From: Spirochaetaceae bacterium
GTDB lineage: Bacteria; Spirochaetota; Spirochaetia; Treponematales; Breznakiellaceae
Length of the DNA stretch: 19,171 nt
Reading direction: 5' to 3'
Assembly: GCA_031283025.1 (NCBI GenBank)
Contig: JAITCP010000167.1
Location: forward strand, 1-19,171
A model generated the notes under the pieces. The model was not told where the DNA came from, did no database searches, and saw only the letters and a list, made by a program, of their open reading frames with translations. Positions 1 through 6,311 of this stretch are shown one piece after another; the stretch's first letter is position 1, and every line of letters starts with the position of its first letter. The translations under genes were made by a program, and so were the position numbers.

Positions 1-27
1 TTAGGCGGCAGGACGCCGCTGTTTCTA

Positions 28-188
28 ATGCTTTAGGAGGAGTTTTTGCGTAGCAAAAACGACAAGTCCATAATTGGCAGGACGCCAATTATGGACGAAA
101 CACCCGGCAATTACTGGGGGAGGGTAATAGGCTGGAACTTCCGGGTAATGCGGGTATATTGGCGGGGTTAAGAGCGGGCATTTGCTGG
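28..188. repeat. 161-bp dispersed repeat, copy 1
   Basis: This stretch matches 720-880 over its full length with scattered differences. It holds two perfect hairpins: 42-49 with 53-60 (8-bp stem, 3-nt loop) and 66-78 with 84-96 (13-bp stem, loop AGGAC). A third hairpin just before it (5-9 with 15-19) has a different stem but the same GGC-AGGAC-GCC apex. The layout suggests a REP- or MITE-like non-coding element. I saw no terminal target-site duplication and no transposase. Confidence 0.8.
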
Positions 189-424
189 TGAGCGTTACAT
201 TTATTTCCGGTGCTTTAGACCGCAGGGTGATCTACCTTGCAAAGGTTTCTGACAGCCGCTATATGAAGACAGCCGTCGATGTCAGCCTGAAAACAAAAGC
301 CCACCGGGGACTGCGGTTTGCCCTTCCGAAGATTGATACGATGTATTTAATTGACATATCAACTGAAAGCGAAAGAGGCATCGGTGAATTTAACCGGATT
401 ATGCAAATGGAAAAAATCAGGTAG
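182..424 (+). CDS. doubtful 80-aa ORF, no recognised family
   Basis: This open frame starts at a TTG inside the end of repeat copy 1; its first ATG is at 263. No ribosome binding site fits the TTG. The product is hydrophilic, with no signal peptide, membrane segment or motif that I recognise. The frame ends eight bases before the ATG of the small ORF at 432. It lies between two copies of a dispersed repeat, so it may be the remnant of a gene whose 5' part was replaced by the repeat. It could equally be a chance ORF. Confidence 0.2.
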   Translation: MLVSVTFISGALDRRVIYLAKVSDSRYMKTAVDVSLKTKAHRGLRFALPKIDTMYLIDISTESERGIGEFNRIMQMEKIR

Positions 425-431
425 GAGCGCC

Positions 432-533
432 ATGAGCACCAACTTCCTTCCGTTACCGTCCGGCGGTTTTATAGCTTCCCAGCCGAAGCCTTGCTACACC
501 CTCTCACGGTTTCCTACCGTAATTCAATACTAA
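432..533 (+). CDS. possible 33-aa small ORF
   Basis: An ATG at 432 follows a good Shine-Dalgarno sequence (GTAGGAG, spacing about 4-5 nt) that overlaps the stop of the preceding ORF, as in a coupled pair. The 33-residue product begins MSTNFLPLPSGGF and is not recognised. It has no membrane segment. It could be a real short peptide or the surviving 5' end of a gene truncated in this repeat-flanked region. The ribosome binding site and tight coupling are the only support. Confidence 0.2.
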   Translation: MSTNFLPLPSGGFIASQPKPCYTLSRFPTVIQY

Positions 534-1082
534 ACCCGGTTTTGGGATAAGTCAATGCCTGTTTTTCAGAAAAATCGGCGGCGCTTTTTATTACACCATG
601 TGCAATCTCTTTACATTCTCTATTCCGATAAATCCCGCTAAATTCTTGAAATTCCCGCCTATTCGCTGCTTTTTATGATTCTATTCTCTGCCCCATACAG
701 CAGGGATGCGGTTGCAAAAATGCTTTAGCTAGGAGTTTTTGCATAGCAAAAACGACAAGTCCATAATTGGCAGGACGCCAATTATGGACGAAACACCCGG
801 CAATTACTGGGAGATGGTAATAGGCCGGAGCTTCCGGGTAATGCGGGGATATTTGCGGTTAAAGAGCGGGAATTTGCTGGGTTTTAAGCCCCGCCCTCGG
901 ACAATCTCCTCTCCCTCTTCCGGAGATTTTTCTTGATTTTTATCTCACGGAGATTGTTCCCGAAGAGGTTCACACGAAGATCACGGAGTTTAGAAGATCA
1001 CAAAGTAAGAAGAAAAGAGGTACTGTATGCCAGCCGGGTGGTATGTTGGTTTCACGATAAGATACCAAGTTCCATGCCGCCG
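534..1082. other. 549-bp gene-free stretch
   Basis: Apart from repeat copy 2, I see no credible gene. The stretch 881-1080 contains an inverted pair ACAATCTCC / GGAGATTGT (near 901 and 950). It also has degenerate purine-rich repeats around 965-1015 (GATCAC motifs) that look like decayed intergenic sequence. Confidence 0.5.
720..880. repeat. 161-bp dispersed repeat, copy 2
   Basis: Same element as 28-188, in the same orientation. Both hairpins are kept exactly: 735-742 with 746-753, and 759-771 with 777-789 (13-bp stem, AGGAC loop). An open frame can be read through the element, but it owes its length to the repeat and is not supported as a gene. Confidence 0.8.
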
Positions 1083-1388
1083 TCACTCTTTACGGGCGGT
1101 TATTTTATCATGGATAAAATGCTCAAGGTCGATTAGTAGTTGAGTCTGCCAGTCTCTTTCAATCTTTTTTTCATAATTAATGACAGAAAACAACTCGTGC
1201 GCTTTTTTTCGCAGCGCAGATGCTATTTTTTCCAACATTGTATCGGTTGGAAAACGCTTCCCGTTTTCTATTTGAGTAATATAATTTGTTGCAGTATTGA
1301 TTATTTCGGCCAACTTTGCCTGTGAATAACCTAATTCTGCCCTATAAACTCTCATATTTGTACCAAGTATCTTTCTGAGTTCCGTCAT
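1083..1388 (-). CDS. XRE-family helix-turn-helix transcriptional regulator
   Basis: A 101-residue DNA-binding protein. Residues about 5-65 form a Cro/C1-type helix-turn-helix domain: the first helices lead to GYSQAKLAEIINTATNYITQIENGKRFP, written here only as a landmark split at its turn, with the usual S-Q-x-x-L-A, Y-I-T-Q-I-E-N-G and P-x-x-x-x-L positions of the family. The last 35 residues are charged and probably mediate dimerisation. The gene is transcribed away from the large FGE lipoprotein gene and shares a 137-bp promoter region with it, which contains a perfect dyad (1432-1453). By analogy with other XRE repressors it may control its own expression and that of the lipoprotein gene. 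The ligand or signal is unknown. The start at 1388 is the first ATG; its ribosome binding site is weak. Confidence 0.85.
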   Translation of the reverse strand: MTELRKILGTNMRVYRAELGYSQAKLAEIINTATNYITQIENGKRFPTDTMLEKIASALRKKAHELFSVINYEKKIERDWQTQLLIDLEHFIHDKITARKE

Positions 1389-1431
1389 TTTACCAATCTT
1401 TGCGCTTTATAAGGCTAAAAATAGGAACTTT

Positions 1432-1453
1432 AAGCTATTGACACAAATAGCTT
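1432..1453. promoter_or_regulatory. 22-bp dyad, candidate XRE operator
   Basis: Perfect inverted repeat AAGCTATT-N6-AATAGCTT lying between the divergent regulator and lipoprotein genes. The spacer and right edge of the left arm contain TTGACA (1438-1443), a perfect -35 hexamer reading toward the lipoprotein gene. No convincing -10 sits at 17 bp; CATAAT at 1467 is too far. The position fits a repressor site. Function is inferred. Confidence 0.45.
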
Positions 1454-1508
1454 TATGCTTCATTCTCATAATATAGAAGCTGTAAGCTCTGTATTTAAGT
1501 ATTTTTTG

Positions 1509-1517
1509 AAAGGGGTG
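1509..1517 (+). promoter_or_regulatory. ribosome binding site of the FGE lipoprotein gene
   Basis: AAAGGGGTG ends about 8 nt before the ATG at 1526. This supports that start, which also gives a complete lipoprotein signal peptide. Confidence 0.6.
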
Positions 1518-1525
1518 TTAGTATT

Positions 1526-4111
1526 ATGAGAAAAATCCTGCAAAAAATGGCTGCCATAGCAGCCGTTACCGTCCTGTTTCTGTCCGGATGTTCAAATCCG
1601 GGGGACACGAGTACGGGCGATACAACTGGGGTAACGTTTACCAGCCTGACGGCGGACGGTTCGGCAACGGCTACGACAACCAAGCTGACCCTGACCTTTG
1701 ACAAGGACATTACCGGGTTGAGCGCGGCGGACATTACCCTGACCAGCGGTTCTACCGGGGCGGTTAAAGGAAGCCTGGCCAGAACCGGCACGGGGGTTTA
1801 CGAGCTTGCCGTAGCCGGCATAACAGCGGGCGGGAGCGTTACCGTGGCGGTGTCCAAGTCCGGCTATACCATTACCGGCGGGCCTAAAACCGTTACCGTA
1901 TACCGCTATGTCTCCCCCACGGATATAGCCGCCGCCTTTACCAATTTGACGGCGGACGGTTCGGCTGCGGCAACTACCGCTAAACTCACCTTAACTTTTG
2001 ACAAGGACATTACCGGCTTAAGCGCGGAGGATATTACCCTGGACGGCGGTTCTACCGGGGTGGTTAAAGGAAGCCTGACCAGAACCGGTACGGGGGTTTA
2101 CGAGCTTGCCGTGGCCGGTATAATGGCGGGGGGAAGCGTTACCGTGGCGGTATCCAAGTCCGGCTATACTATTACCGGCGGGCTTAAAACAGTTACCGTA
2201 TACCGCTATACCGCGCCTGTGGGATCACACATTGAAATGGTTTGGGTGTCCGGCGGCAGTTTCCAGATGGGGACTGCCTACGGCGGCGACAGCGATGAAA
2301 GACCGGTACATACGGTAACACTGGCCGGCTTTTACATGGGCAAGTACCCGGTAACGCAGGAGCAGTACCATGCGGTGATGGGGAGCAATCCCAGCTATTT
2401 TACTGGCCCTTATTTCCCCGTGGAACGGGTAAGTTGGTACGACGCTATCGTATTCTGCAACAAACTGAGCGTGGCGGAGGGCCTGACTCCGGCGTATAGC
2501 ATATCGGGGAGCACCAATCCTTCCGATTGGGGGGCCGTACCTACAAGCAGTAATGGCACATGGAACGCCGCGGTGATTGTAAGCGATTCCACCGGCTACC
2601 GCCTGCCCACCGAAGCGCAGTGGGAGTATGCGGCTAAAGGCGGGGACGGTTCGCCGGGGAATTACACGTATTCGGGAAGCAATACTATTGGTGATGTAGC
2701 CTGGTATGGTGGTAACAGCAGTAACCGGACCCACGCGGTAGGGGGGAAGCTGCCGAACGGTCTTGGTATATACGACATGACCGGGAACGTGTGGGAATGG
2801 TGCTGGGACTGGTACGGATATTATTCGAACGGTGCGCAGACCGATCCTGCCGGAGCAGTTTCTGGGTCTGAGCGGGTGGCGCGCGGCGGGAGCGGCGGAA
2901 CTACCGGCCTTGAATATCTGAGTTCTGCGCATCGGGCCAACATCTACCCGAACGACCGACGCAACGACTACGGTTTCCGGCTGGTGTGCCCGAGTAACAG
3001 CGATTCGGGCGGTACTCCGGCAGTCTTTACCAATTTGACGGCGGACGGTTCGGCCGCGGCAACTACCGCCAAACTCACCTTAACTTTTGACAAGGACATT
3101 ACCGGTTTAAGCACGGCGGACATTACCCTTACAGCCGGTTCTACCGGGGCGGTTAAAGGAAGCCTGGCCAGAACCGGTACGGGGGTTTACGAGCTTGTTG
3201 TAAGCGGTATCAGCGCAGGCGGAAGCGTTACCGTAGCAGTATCCAAATTCGGCTACAATATTACCGGCGGAGCTAAAACCGTTGCCGTATACTGGACACC
3301 GCCGGTTATTGAAATGATCTATGTTCCCGGCGGCAGTTTCCAGATGGGGAATCCCGATACAAGTGTCGGCTATGACGATGAAAGGCCGGTACACACGGTA
3401 ACGCTGAGCGGCTTTTACATGGGCAAGTACCAGGTAACGCAGGCGCAGTATCAGGCGGTGATGGGGAGCAACCCAAGTGGTTTTAGCTCCAACCCCGCCA
3501 GCGGAGAGGTACAGGGGAACCGCCCGGTGGAGTATGTAAGCTGGTACGACGCTATCGTATTCTGCAACAAACTGAGCATTGCCGATGGCCTGACTCCGGC
3601 ATACCGCATATCGGGGAGCACCAATCCTTCCGATTGGGGGGCCGTGCCTACAAGCAGTAACAACAGCACATGGGATGCGGCGGTGATTGTAAGCGGTTCC
3701 ACCGGCTACCGTTTGCCTACTGAGGCGCAGTGGGAGTATGCGGCTAAAGGCGGCAATAATTCGCCGGGGAATTACACGTATTCGGGGAGCAATACTATAG
3801 ACAATGTTGCGTGGTATGGCTATTGGGAAAACGGCGGATTTGAGGGAACCCACGAGGTAGGGAAGAAATCGCCCAATGGTTTGGGCTTGTATGACATGAG
3901 CGGGAACGTGTGGGAGTGGTGCTGGGATTGGTACGGCAGTTATTCAAGCGGTGCGCAGACTGATCCTGTCGGAGCGGCTTCTGGGTCGGCCCGGGTGGTA
4001 CGCGGCGGGTGCTGGTACTTCGGTGCTTCCGGCGCGCGTTCGGTCTGTCGGGGCCGCTACGACCCGGGTGGCCGGGGCGACGACGGCGGTTTTCGGCTGG
4101 TGCGCCCCTGA
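1526..4111 (+). CDS. TvpA-like lipoprotein: three Ig-like and two FGE/C-type-lectin domains, candidate DGR target
   Basis: An 861-residue predicted surface lipoprotein. Signal peptide 1-21 ends in lipobox LSGC with lipidated Cys22. Then follow Ig-like repeats (about 38-128 and 138-228), an FGE-sulfatase/C-type-lectin domain (about 236-489), a third Ig-like repeat (about 501-591) and a second FGE domain (about 596-861). Each FGE domain shows family marks: G-G-S-F-Q-M-G, RLPTEAQWEYAA, GNVWEWCWDWYG and a GFRLV end. The paired cysteines of true formylglycine-generating enzyme, which sit shortly after the R-G-G motif, are absent, so a binding rather than catalytic role is likely. The tail of each FGE domain (450-489, 823-861) lies where DGR variable regions occur in TvpA of Treponema denticola. 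The two FGE domains are otherwise nearly identical, so Ig+FGE was duplicated as a unit. The ligand is unknown. Confidence 0.88.
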   Translation: MRKILQKMAAIAAVTVLFLSGCSNPGDTSTGDTTGVTFTSLTADGSATATTTKLTLTFDKDITGLSAADITLTSGSTGAVKGSLARTGTGVYELAVAGITAGGSVTVAVSKSGYTITGGPKTVTVYRYVSPTDIAAAFTNLTADGSAAATTAKLTLTFDKDITGLSAEDITLDGGSTGVVKGSLTRTGTGVYELAVAGIMAGGSVTVAVSKSGYTITGGLKTVTVYRYTAPVGSHIEMVWVSGGSFQMGTAYGGDSDERPVHTVTLAGFYMGKYPVTQEQYHAVMGSNPSYFTGPYFPVERVSWYDAIVFCNKLSVAEGLTPAYSISGSTNPSDWGAVPTSSNGTWNAAVIVSDSTGYRLPTEAQWEYAAKGGDGSPGNYTYSGSNTIGDVAWYGGNSSNRTHAVGGKLPNGLGIYDMTGNVWEWCWDWYGYYSNGAQTDPAGAVSGSERVARGGSGGTTGLEYLSSAHRANIYPNDRRNDYGFRLVCPSNSDSGGTPAVFTNLTADGSAAATTAKLTLTFDKDITGLSTADITLTAGSTGAVKGSLARTGTGVYELVVSGISAGGSVTVAVSKFGYNITGGAKTVAVYWTPPVIEMIYVPGGSFQMGNPDTSVGYDDERPVHTVTLSGFYMGKYQVTQAQYQAVMGSNPSGFSSNPASGEVQGNRPVEYVSWYDAIVFCNKLSIADGLTPAYRISGSTNPSDWGAVPTSSNNSTWDAAVIVSGSTGYRLPTEAQWEYAAKGGNNSPGNYTYSGSNTIDNVAWYGYWENGGFEGTHEVGKKSPNGLGLYDMSGNVWEWCWDWYGSYSSGAQTDPVGAASGSARVVRGGCWYFGASGARSVCRGRYDPGGRGDDGGFRLVRP
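1637..1909 (+). repeat. Ig-like module, copy 1 of 3
   Basis: Intragenic 273-bp unit encoding a 91-residue beta-rich domain. Copies 2 (1937-2209) and 3 (3026-3298) are near-identical, even at the DNA level, which makes the gene prone to unequal recombination. Confidence 0.8.
1937..2209 (+). repeat. Ig-like module, copy 2 of 3
   Basis: Same unit as 1637-1909, separated from it by a nine-residue linker. It directly precedes the first FGE domain. Confidence 0.8.
2873..2992 (+). other. VR-like tail of first FGE domain
   Basis: Encodes residues 450-489, from R-V-A-R-G-G to G-F-R-L-V-C-P. It aligns with the tail of the second FGE domain at fixed positions (R-G-G, an S, an R, P, R, D, G-F-R-L) while most other positions differ. 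Many differing codons end in C. It contains about 21 adenines in 2891-2992, so it is not adenine-depleted. It may be an older or less mutagenised variable region, or simply a diverged tail. Confidence 0.45.
3026..3298 (+). repeat. Ig-like module, copy 3 of 3
   Basis: Same unit as copies 1 and 2, here placed between the two FGE domains. It resembles copy 2 most closely at its start (a long shared DNA run from TTTACCAATTTGACGGCGG). Confidence 0.8.
3992..4108 (+). other. candidate DGR variable region (VR) at gene 3' end
   Basis: Encodes residues 823-861 of the lipoprotein. From 4010 to 4108 there are only five adenines in 99 bases, and the non-conserved positions are mostly NNC or NNT codons (Cys829, Tyr831, Phe832, Gly833, Ser835, Gly836, Val840, Cys841, Gly843, Arg844, Gly848, Gly849, Gly851, Gly854). 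This is what adenine-directed mutagenesis of AAC/AAT template codons produces. Position at the 3' end of an FGE/C-type-lectin gene is the classical VR location. No template repeat or reverse transcriptase is in this window. Confidence 0.6.
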
Positions 4112-4112
4112 T

Positions 4113-4144
4113 GGGGAATGGGTGATGGGGAGTAGGGAGTGGGG
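4113..4144 (+). repeat. G-tract block with quadruplex potential
   Basis: Five runs of three or four G separated by 3-4 nt, starting two bases after the stop codon of the FGE lipoprotein. The pattern meets the usual G3+N1-7 rule for a four-stranded G structure on the coding strand. A related block on the opposite strand is at 17856-17897. Confidence 0.6.
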
Positions 4145-4213
4145 TTTTTGTTTGTAAGCAAAGCGTGTTGTTTTTACGCATAGTTTACAAACAACGATCC
4201 CCATCACCCACTC

Positions 4214-4232
4214 CCTGCCTGCGGCAGGCAGG
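4214..4232. repeat. 19-bp perfect palindrome
   Basis: Nine-base arms CCTGCCTGC / GCAGGCAGG around a single G. It could form a compact hairpin or cruciform about 105 bp behind the candidate VR. Confidence 0.6.
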
Positions 4233-4301
4233 CCCATTCCCTTCGTGCCGCCGTGATCTCCGTGTCCGCCGTGTGAAAAAACGGGAGTAAATGCTTTGTG
4301 T

Positions 4302-4324
4302 GTCGCTTCGACAAGCTCAGCGAC
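4302..4324. repeat. REP-like inverted repeat
   Basis: GTCGCT (4302-4307) pairs with AGCGAC (4319-4324) around TCGACAAGCTC. From memory, close relatives of the TTCGACAAGCTCAGC core are common as intergenic repeats in many bacteria. I could not search for other copies. Confidence 0.4.
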
Positions 4325-4536
4325 CGGAAAGGGAGATGAGGCGTGGGCATGGAGCGGACGCAGCGGGGAGTGGAGACATTTGTAAACTATGCGTGAAAGT
4401 ATCACGCAACGCTTACGGATATAAAACCCATTCCCCATCATCCACTCCCTATTTTTACGGGAGTAAATCCCAAGAATGGGGAATGGGGTGTTGCGGATAG
4501 GCGTGGAAAAAGCAAAATTTATTTAGGGAGTTTGTT

Positions 4537-5448
4537 ATGAACAGAAGAAGGTTTATAAATAATTGTCTGGTTACGCTTGTTGCGGCAATGTTTTTGATTA
4601 GTAGTTTTTTAGGATGTAGCAGTATAGTACAAACAAATGAAGAACAAACTGCCACAGTTAATAAGGCGTTGCCGCCGGAACCGGCTGCTGTTTTATTTAA
4701 ACCAGACGGTTCTTATGCAGTTAATAAAAATGCCATTGTAAAAGGTGCAAGGTTTTTGTTCTTCGATTATGAATGGAGAGTCGTTGTTGTTAAAAACAAT
4801 ATAGCAACATTTTGGATGGACTCACCGTATGCCGCCAGCAAGTTCACAACTTCCCTGGAATCCGGAGTAACACAAACTGCAAATAGAACCTGGAGTAATG
4901 GATACTTTAATGCAACATGGAAGCCTGCTCCTGCTGCACAGGAACAACAATTAGGGAACAGTACCATCCGTCAATTCTTGTTGGACGCGGAAAGTACAGT
5001 TATTGGCGCAAAGCCAGGCGCGGATAAGGTTATTGCAGGCCCGTTAGAAGAAATTAACCAATCAAATCAAACCGCGATAATAACTGTATATGATGTATAT
5101 TATCGTTGTGAAACATTAACCACTGCTAAGCGTTCCGGCGATGGGCAAAGCGTTACCATAGATTACAGCATCGGTTTGAATGATAAATTGTGGCTTCCGT
5201 CTTATCAGGAAATTAAAGACGGCGGACTTTGGGGATTAGCAACAGTTGATAGAAATTGGGGCAATACGACGGTATCGCAATATGCCTGGTTACGAACACC
5301 TTTTTCCGGCAATCAAGAATATCCTGCAAACAACTGCGACGCTTGGATAGTTGCATACAGTACAGAAACCATTCACGGCAAAGATGCTGAGTCTATTTAT
5401 ATGGGTATTGGAATTAAGTTTTTTTGTAAAATATGCCTTTCGGCATAG
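4537..5448 (+). CDS. lipoprotein with DUF6273-like domain
   Basis: A 303-residue predicted lipoprotein. An arginine-rich start and hydrophobic stretch (residues 10-25) lead to Phe-Leu-Gly-Cys27, a plausible lipobox. The body resembles the DUF6273 fold found in many bacterial surface proteins: a W-R-V strand near residue 80, NSTIRQFLL near 144, a K-L-W-L-P-S-x-x-E-I segment near 230 and W-L-R-T-P near 250. That family often occurs beside FGE-like domains, and this gene lies downstream of an FGE lipoprotein. Its C-terminus is odd: instead of the usual ending, the last residues are read from a 28-bp repeat (5420-5447) that recurs at 5463-5490. A repeat may therefore have replaced the original end. 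GGGAG lies upstream of the ATG. Function is unknown. Confidence 0.75.
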   Translation: MNRRRFINNCLVTLVAAMFLISSFLGCSSIVQTNEEQTATVNKALPPEPAAVLFKPDGSYAVNKNAIVKGARFLFFDYEWRVVVVKNNIATFWMDSPYAASKFTTSLESGVTQTANRTWSNGYFNATWKPAPAAQEQQLGNSTIRQFLLDAESTVIGAKPGADKVIAGPLEEINQSNQTAIITVYDVYYRCETLTTAKRSGDGQSVTIDYSIGLNDKLWLPSYQEIKDGGLWGLATVDRNWGNTTVSQYAWLRTPFSGNQEYPANNCDAWIVAYSTETIHGKDAESIYMGIGIKFFCKICLSA

Positions 5449-5490
5449 GGAAAACCCCCGAATTTTTTGTAAAATATGCCTTTTGGCATA
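5420..5490. repeat. tandem pair of 28-bp hairpin repeats
   Basis: Copies 5420-5447 and 5463-5490 differ at one base. Each ends in a hairpin with TATGCC / GGCATA arms and a 4-nt loop. The first copy overlaps the end of the DUF6273-like gene and supplies its stop codon. The pair may act as a weak terminator. Confidence 0.7.
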
Positions 5491-5595
5491 TATACAAATT
5501 GTTTCTCTATGGTAAAATTTTTATATGTTCCCGCGTTGCGGAAGGACATAAAATGCGCCGTTGGCGCAAATAGGCTTTTTAACAAGGAGTTTTGT

Positions 5596-6207
5596 ATGAA
5601 GAACTTGGTAAAGAAAAACATGATACTTTTTGTATTTTTGGCGTTAACTGCTAATCATACAGTATTTTCGCAATCTGTATCAATTGATACCGCAGATATT
5701 TTCAATTATGCAAATTTTCCGGATTATGGGAACAATGGAATAATTGCATACAGCAATAGCGGCGGTTATACCGATGATTACACTAAACAAGACCGTATTA
5801 CAATGGGTGTTTTAAATATGTTTTTCGGGTTAGGATCATTATTGCGTGGACACAAATCCGGTTGGCTTATTATGGGATTAGAAACAGCCGGCGTTATATT
5901 TCTTTATGGTGGCTTATCACCATCGAAAGAAACTAAAACTGAAAGTGGCTATGATTATTTTACTGGGAAACATTACACTACAACGAAAGAAGTAAACAAA
6001 AGTCCGGAAGCTCAAAAAGTCGCAGTATTAATAGGTTCAGGGTTAGTAGGGGGCACAATAATATTAGGGTATCTTATTCCGTACTTATATCATAAACCGG
6101 GAGCCTCAAAAGTTTCTGAAAACAATTTCCCTCTTGATATTGGGCTTGCCGCAGCAAGAGATGGTACTGTAAATGGGGTAAGAATTTGTTATACCATTGA
6201 ATATTAG
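5596..6207 (+). CDS. small P13-like envelope protein
   Basis: A 203-residue exported protein. The start at 5596 is chosen over an in-frame ATG at 5476 because AAGGAG lies 6-7 nt upstream and the product then begins with a clean signal peptide (MKNLVKK, hydrophobic core, Val-Phe-Ser cleavage near residue 25). A segment near residues 72-103 with N-M-F-F-G-L-G-S-L-L-R-G-H-K-S-G-W recalls the conserved core of the spirochaete P13 porin family, in which an N-x-x-x-G-x-G-S-x-x-x-G-D/H pattern precedes a glycine-rich hydrophobic stretch. A second hydrophobic segment is near 143-165. The last residues form an aromatic-ended strand. The P13 link rests on pattern memory only. A strong hairpin follows the stop codon. 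Confidence 0.6.
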   Translation: MKNLVKKNMILFVFLALTANHTVFSQSVSIDTADIFNYANFPDYGNNGIIAYSNSGGYTDDYTKQDRITMGVLNMFFGLGSLLRGHKSGWLIMGLETAGVIFLYGGLSPSKETKTESGYDYFTGKHYTTTKEVNKSPEAQKVAVLIGSGLVGGTIILGYLIPYLYHKPGASKVSENNFPLDIGLAAARDGTVNGVRICYTIEY

Positions 6208-6208
6208 A

Positions 6209-6238
6209 GTTGTTCGGAAACTTCAGTTTCTGAACAAC
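6209..6238. terminator. 13-bp-stem hairpin after the P13-like gene
   Basis: Arms 6209-6221 and 6226-6238 pair with one G-T wobble around a 4-nt loop. It begins two bases after the stop codon. There is no T-run, so termination is inferred from position. Its apex (AAAC-TTCA-GTTT) matches the other hairpin family in this window. Confidence 0.55.
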
Positions 6239-6253
6239 TTCCTATAATAACTG

Positions 6254-6272
6254 CAAAATACGCAGTATTTTG
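6254..6272. repeat. 8-bp-stem hairpin
   Basis: CAAAATAC and GTATTTTG flank a GCA loop. It lies between the P13-like gene and the recombinase gene; its role is unknown. Confidence 0.4.
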
Positions 6273-6311
6273 TGTAAAATAATATTGTGGTGTAAAAGCA
6301 AAGCAAACGGC

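Larger units (their letters stand above)
4112..4536. repeat. 425-bp gene-free mosaic of inverted repeats and G-tracts
   Basis: No gene is supported here. It opens with a G-tract block (4113-4144). Parts of this block recur inverted at about 4196-4220 and at 4427-4449, and direct at 4475-4489. A 16-bp segment at 4176-4191 recurs inverted at 4379-4394. A perfect 19-bp palindrome lies at 4214-4232, and a smaller inverted repeat at 4302-4324. The block lies directly behind the candidate VR. Confidence 0.7.

Noticed and set aside
739..936. 65-residue open frame across repeat copy 2
   Set aside because: It is carried by the repeat; copy 1 reads a similar peptide with differences and stops early, and there is no ribosome binding site.
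2225..2932. 235-residue minus-strand ORF inside the FGE lipoprotein gene
   Set aside because: It is antisense to a well-supported gene and a near-copy shadow appears in the second FGE domain (3107-3853), as expected from duplicated DNA.
1526..4111. Catalytic formylglycine-generating enzyme
   Set aside because: The paired active-site cysteines after the R-G-G motif are absent in both domains, and the protein is a lipoprotein with Ig-like modules.
3944..4441. 165-residue minus-strand ORF spanning the lipoprotein end and the spacer
   Set aside because: It overlaps the VR and low-complexity G-tracts; composition is dominated by repeats and no family is recognisable.
4112..4536. Possible DGR template repeat or Avd/RT gene in the spacer
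   Set aside because: I found no second copy of the VR core (CGCGGCGGG followed by GCGCGTTCGG) and no reverse-transcriptase ORF anywhere in the window.
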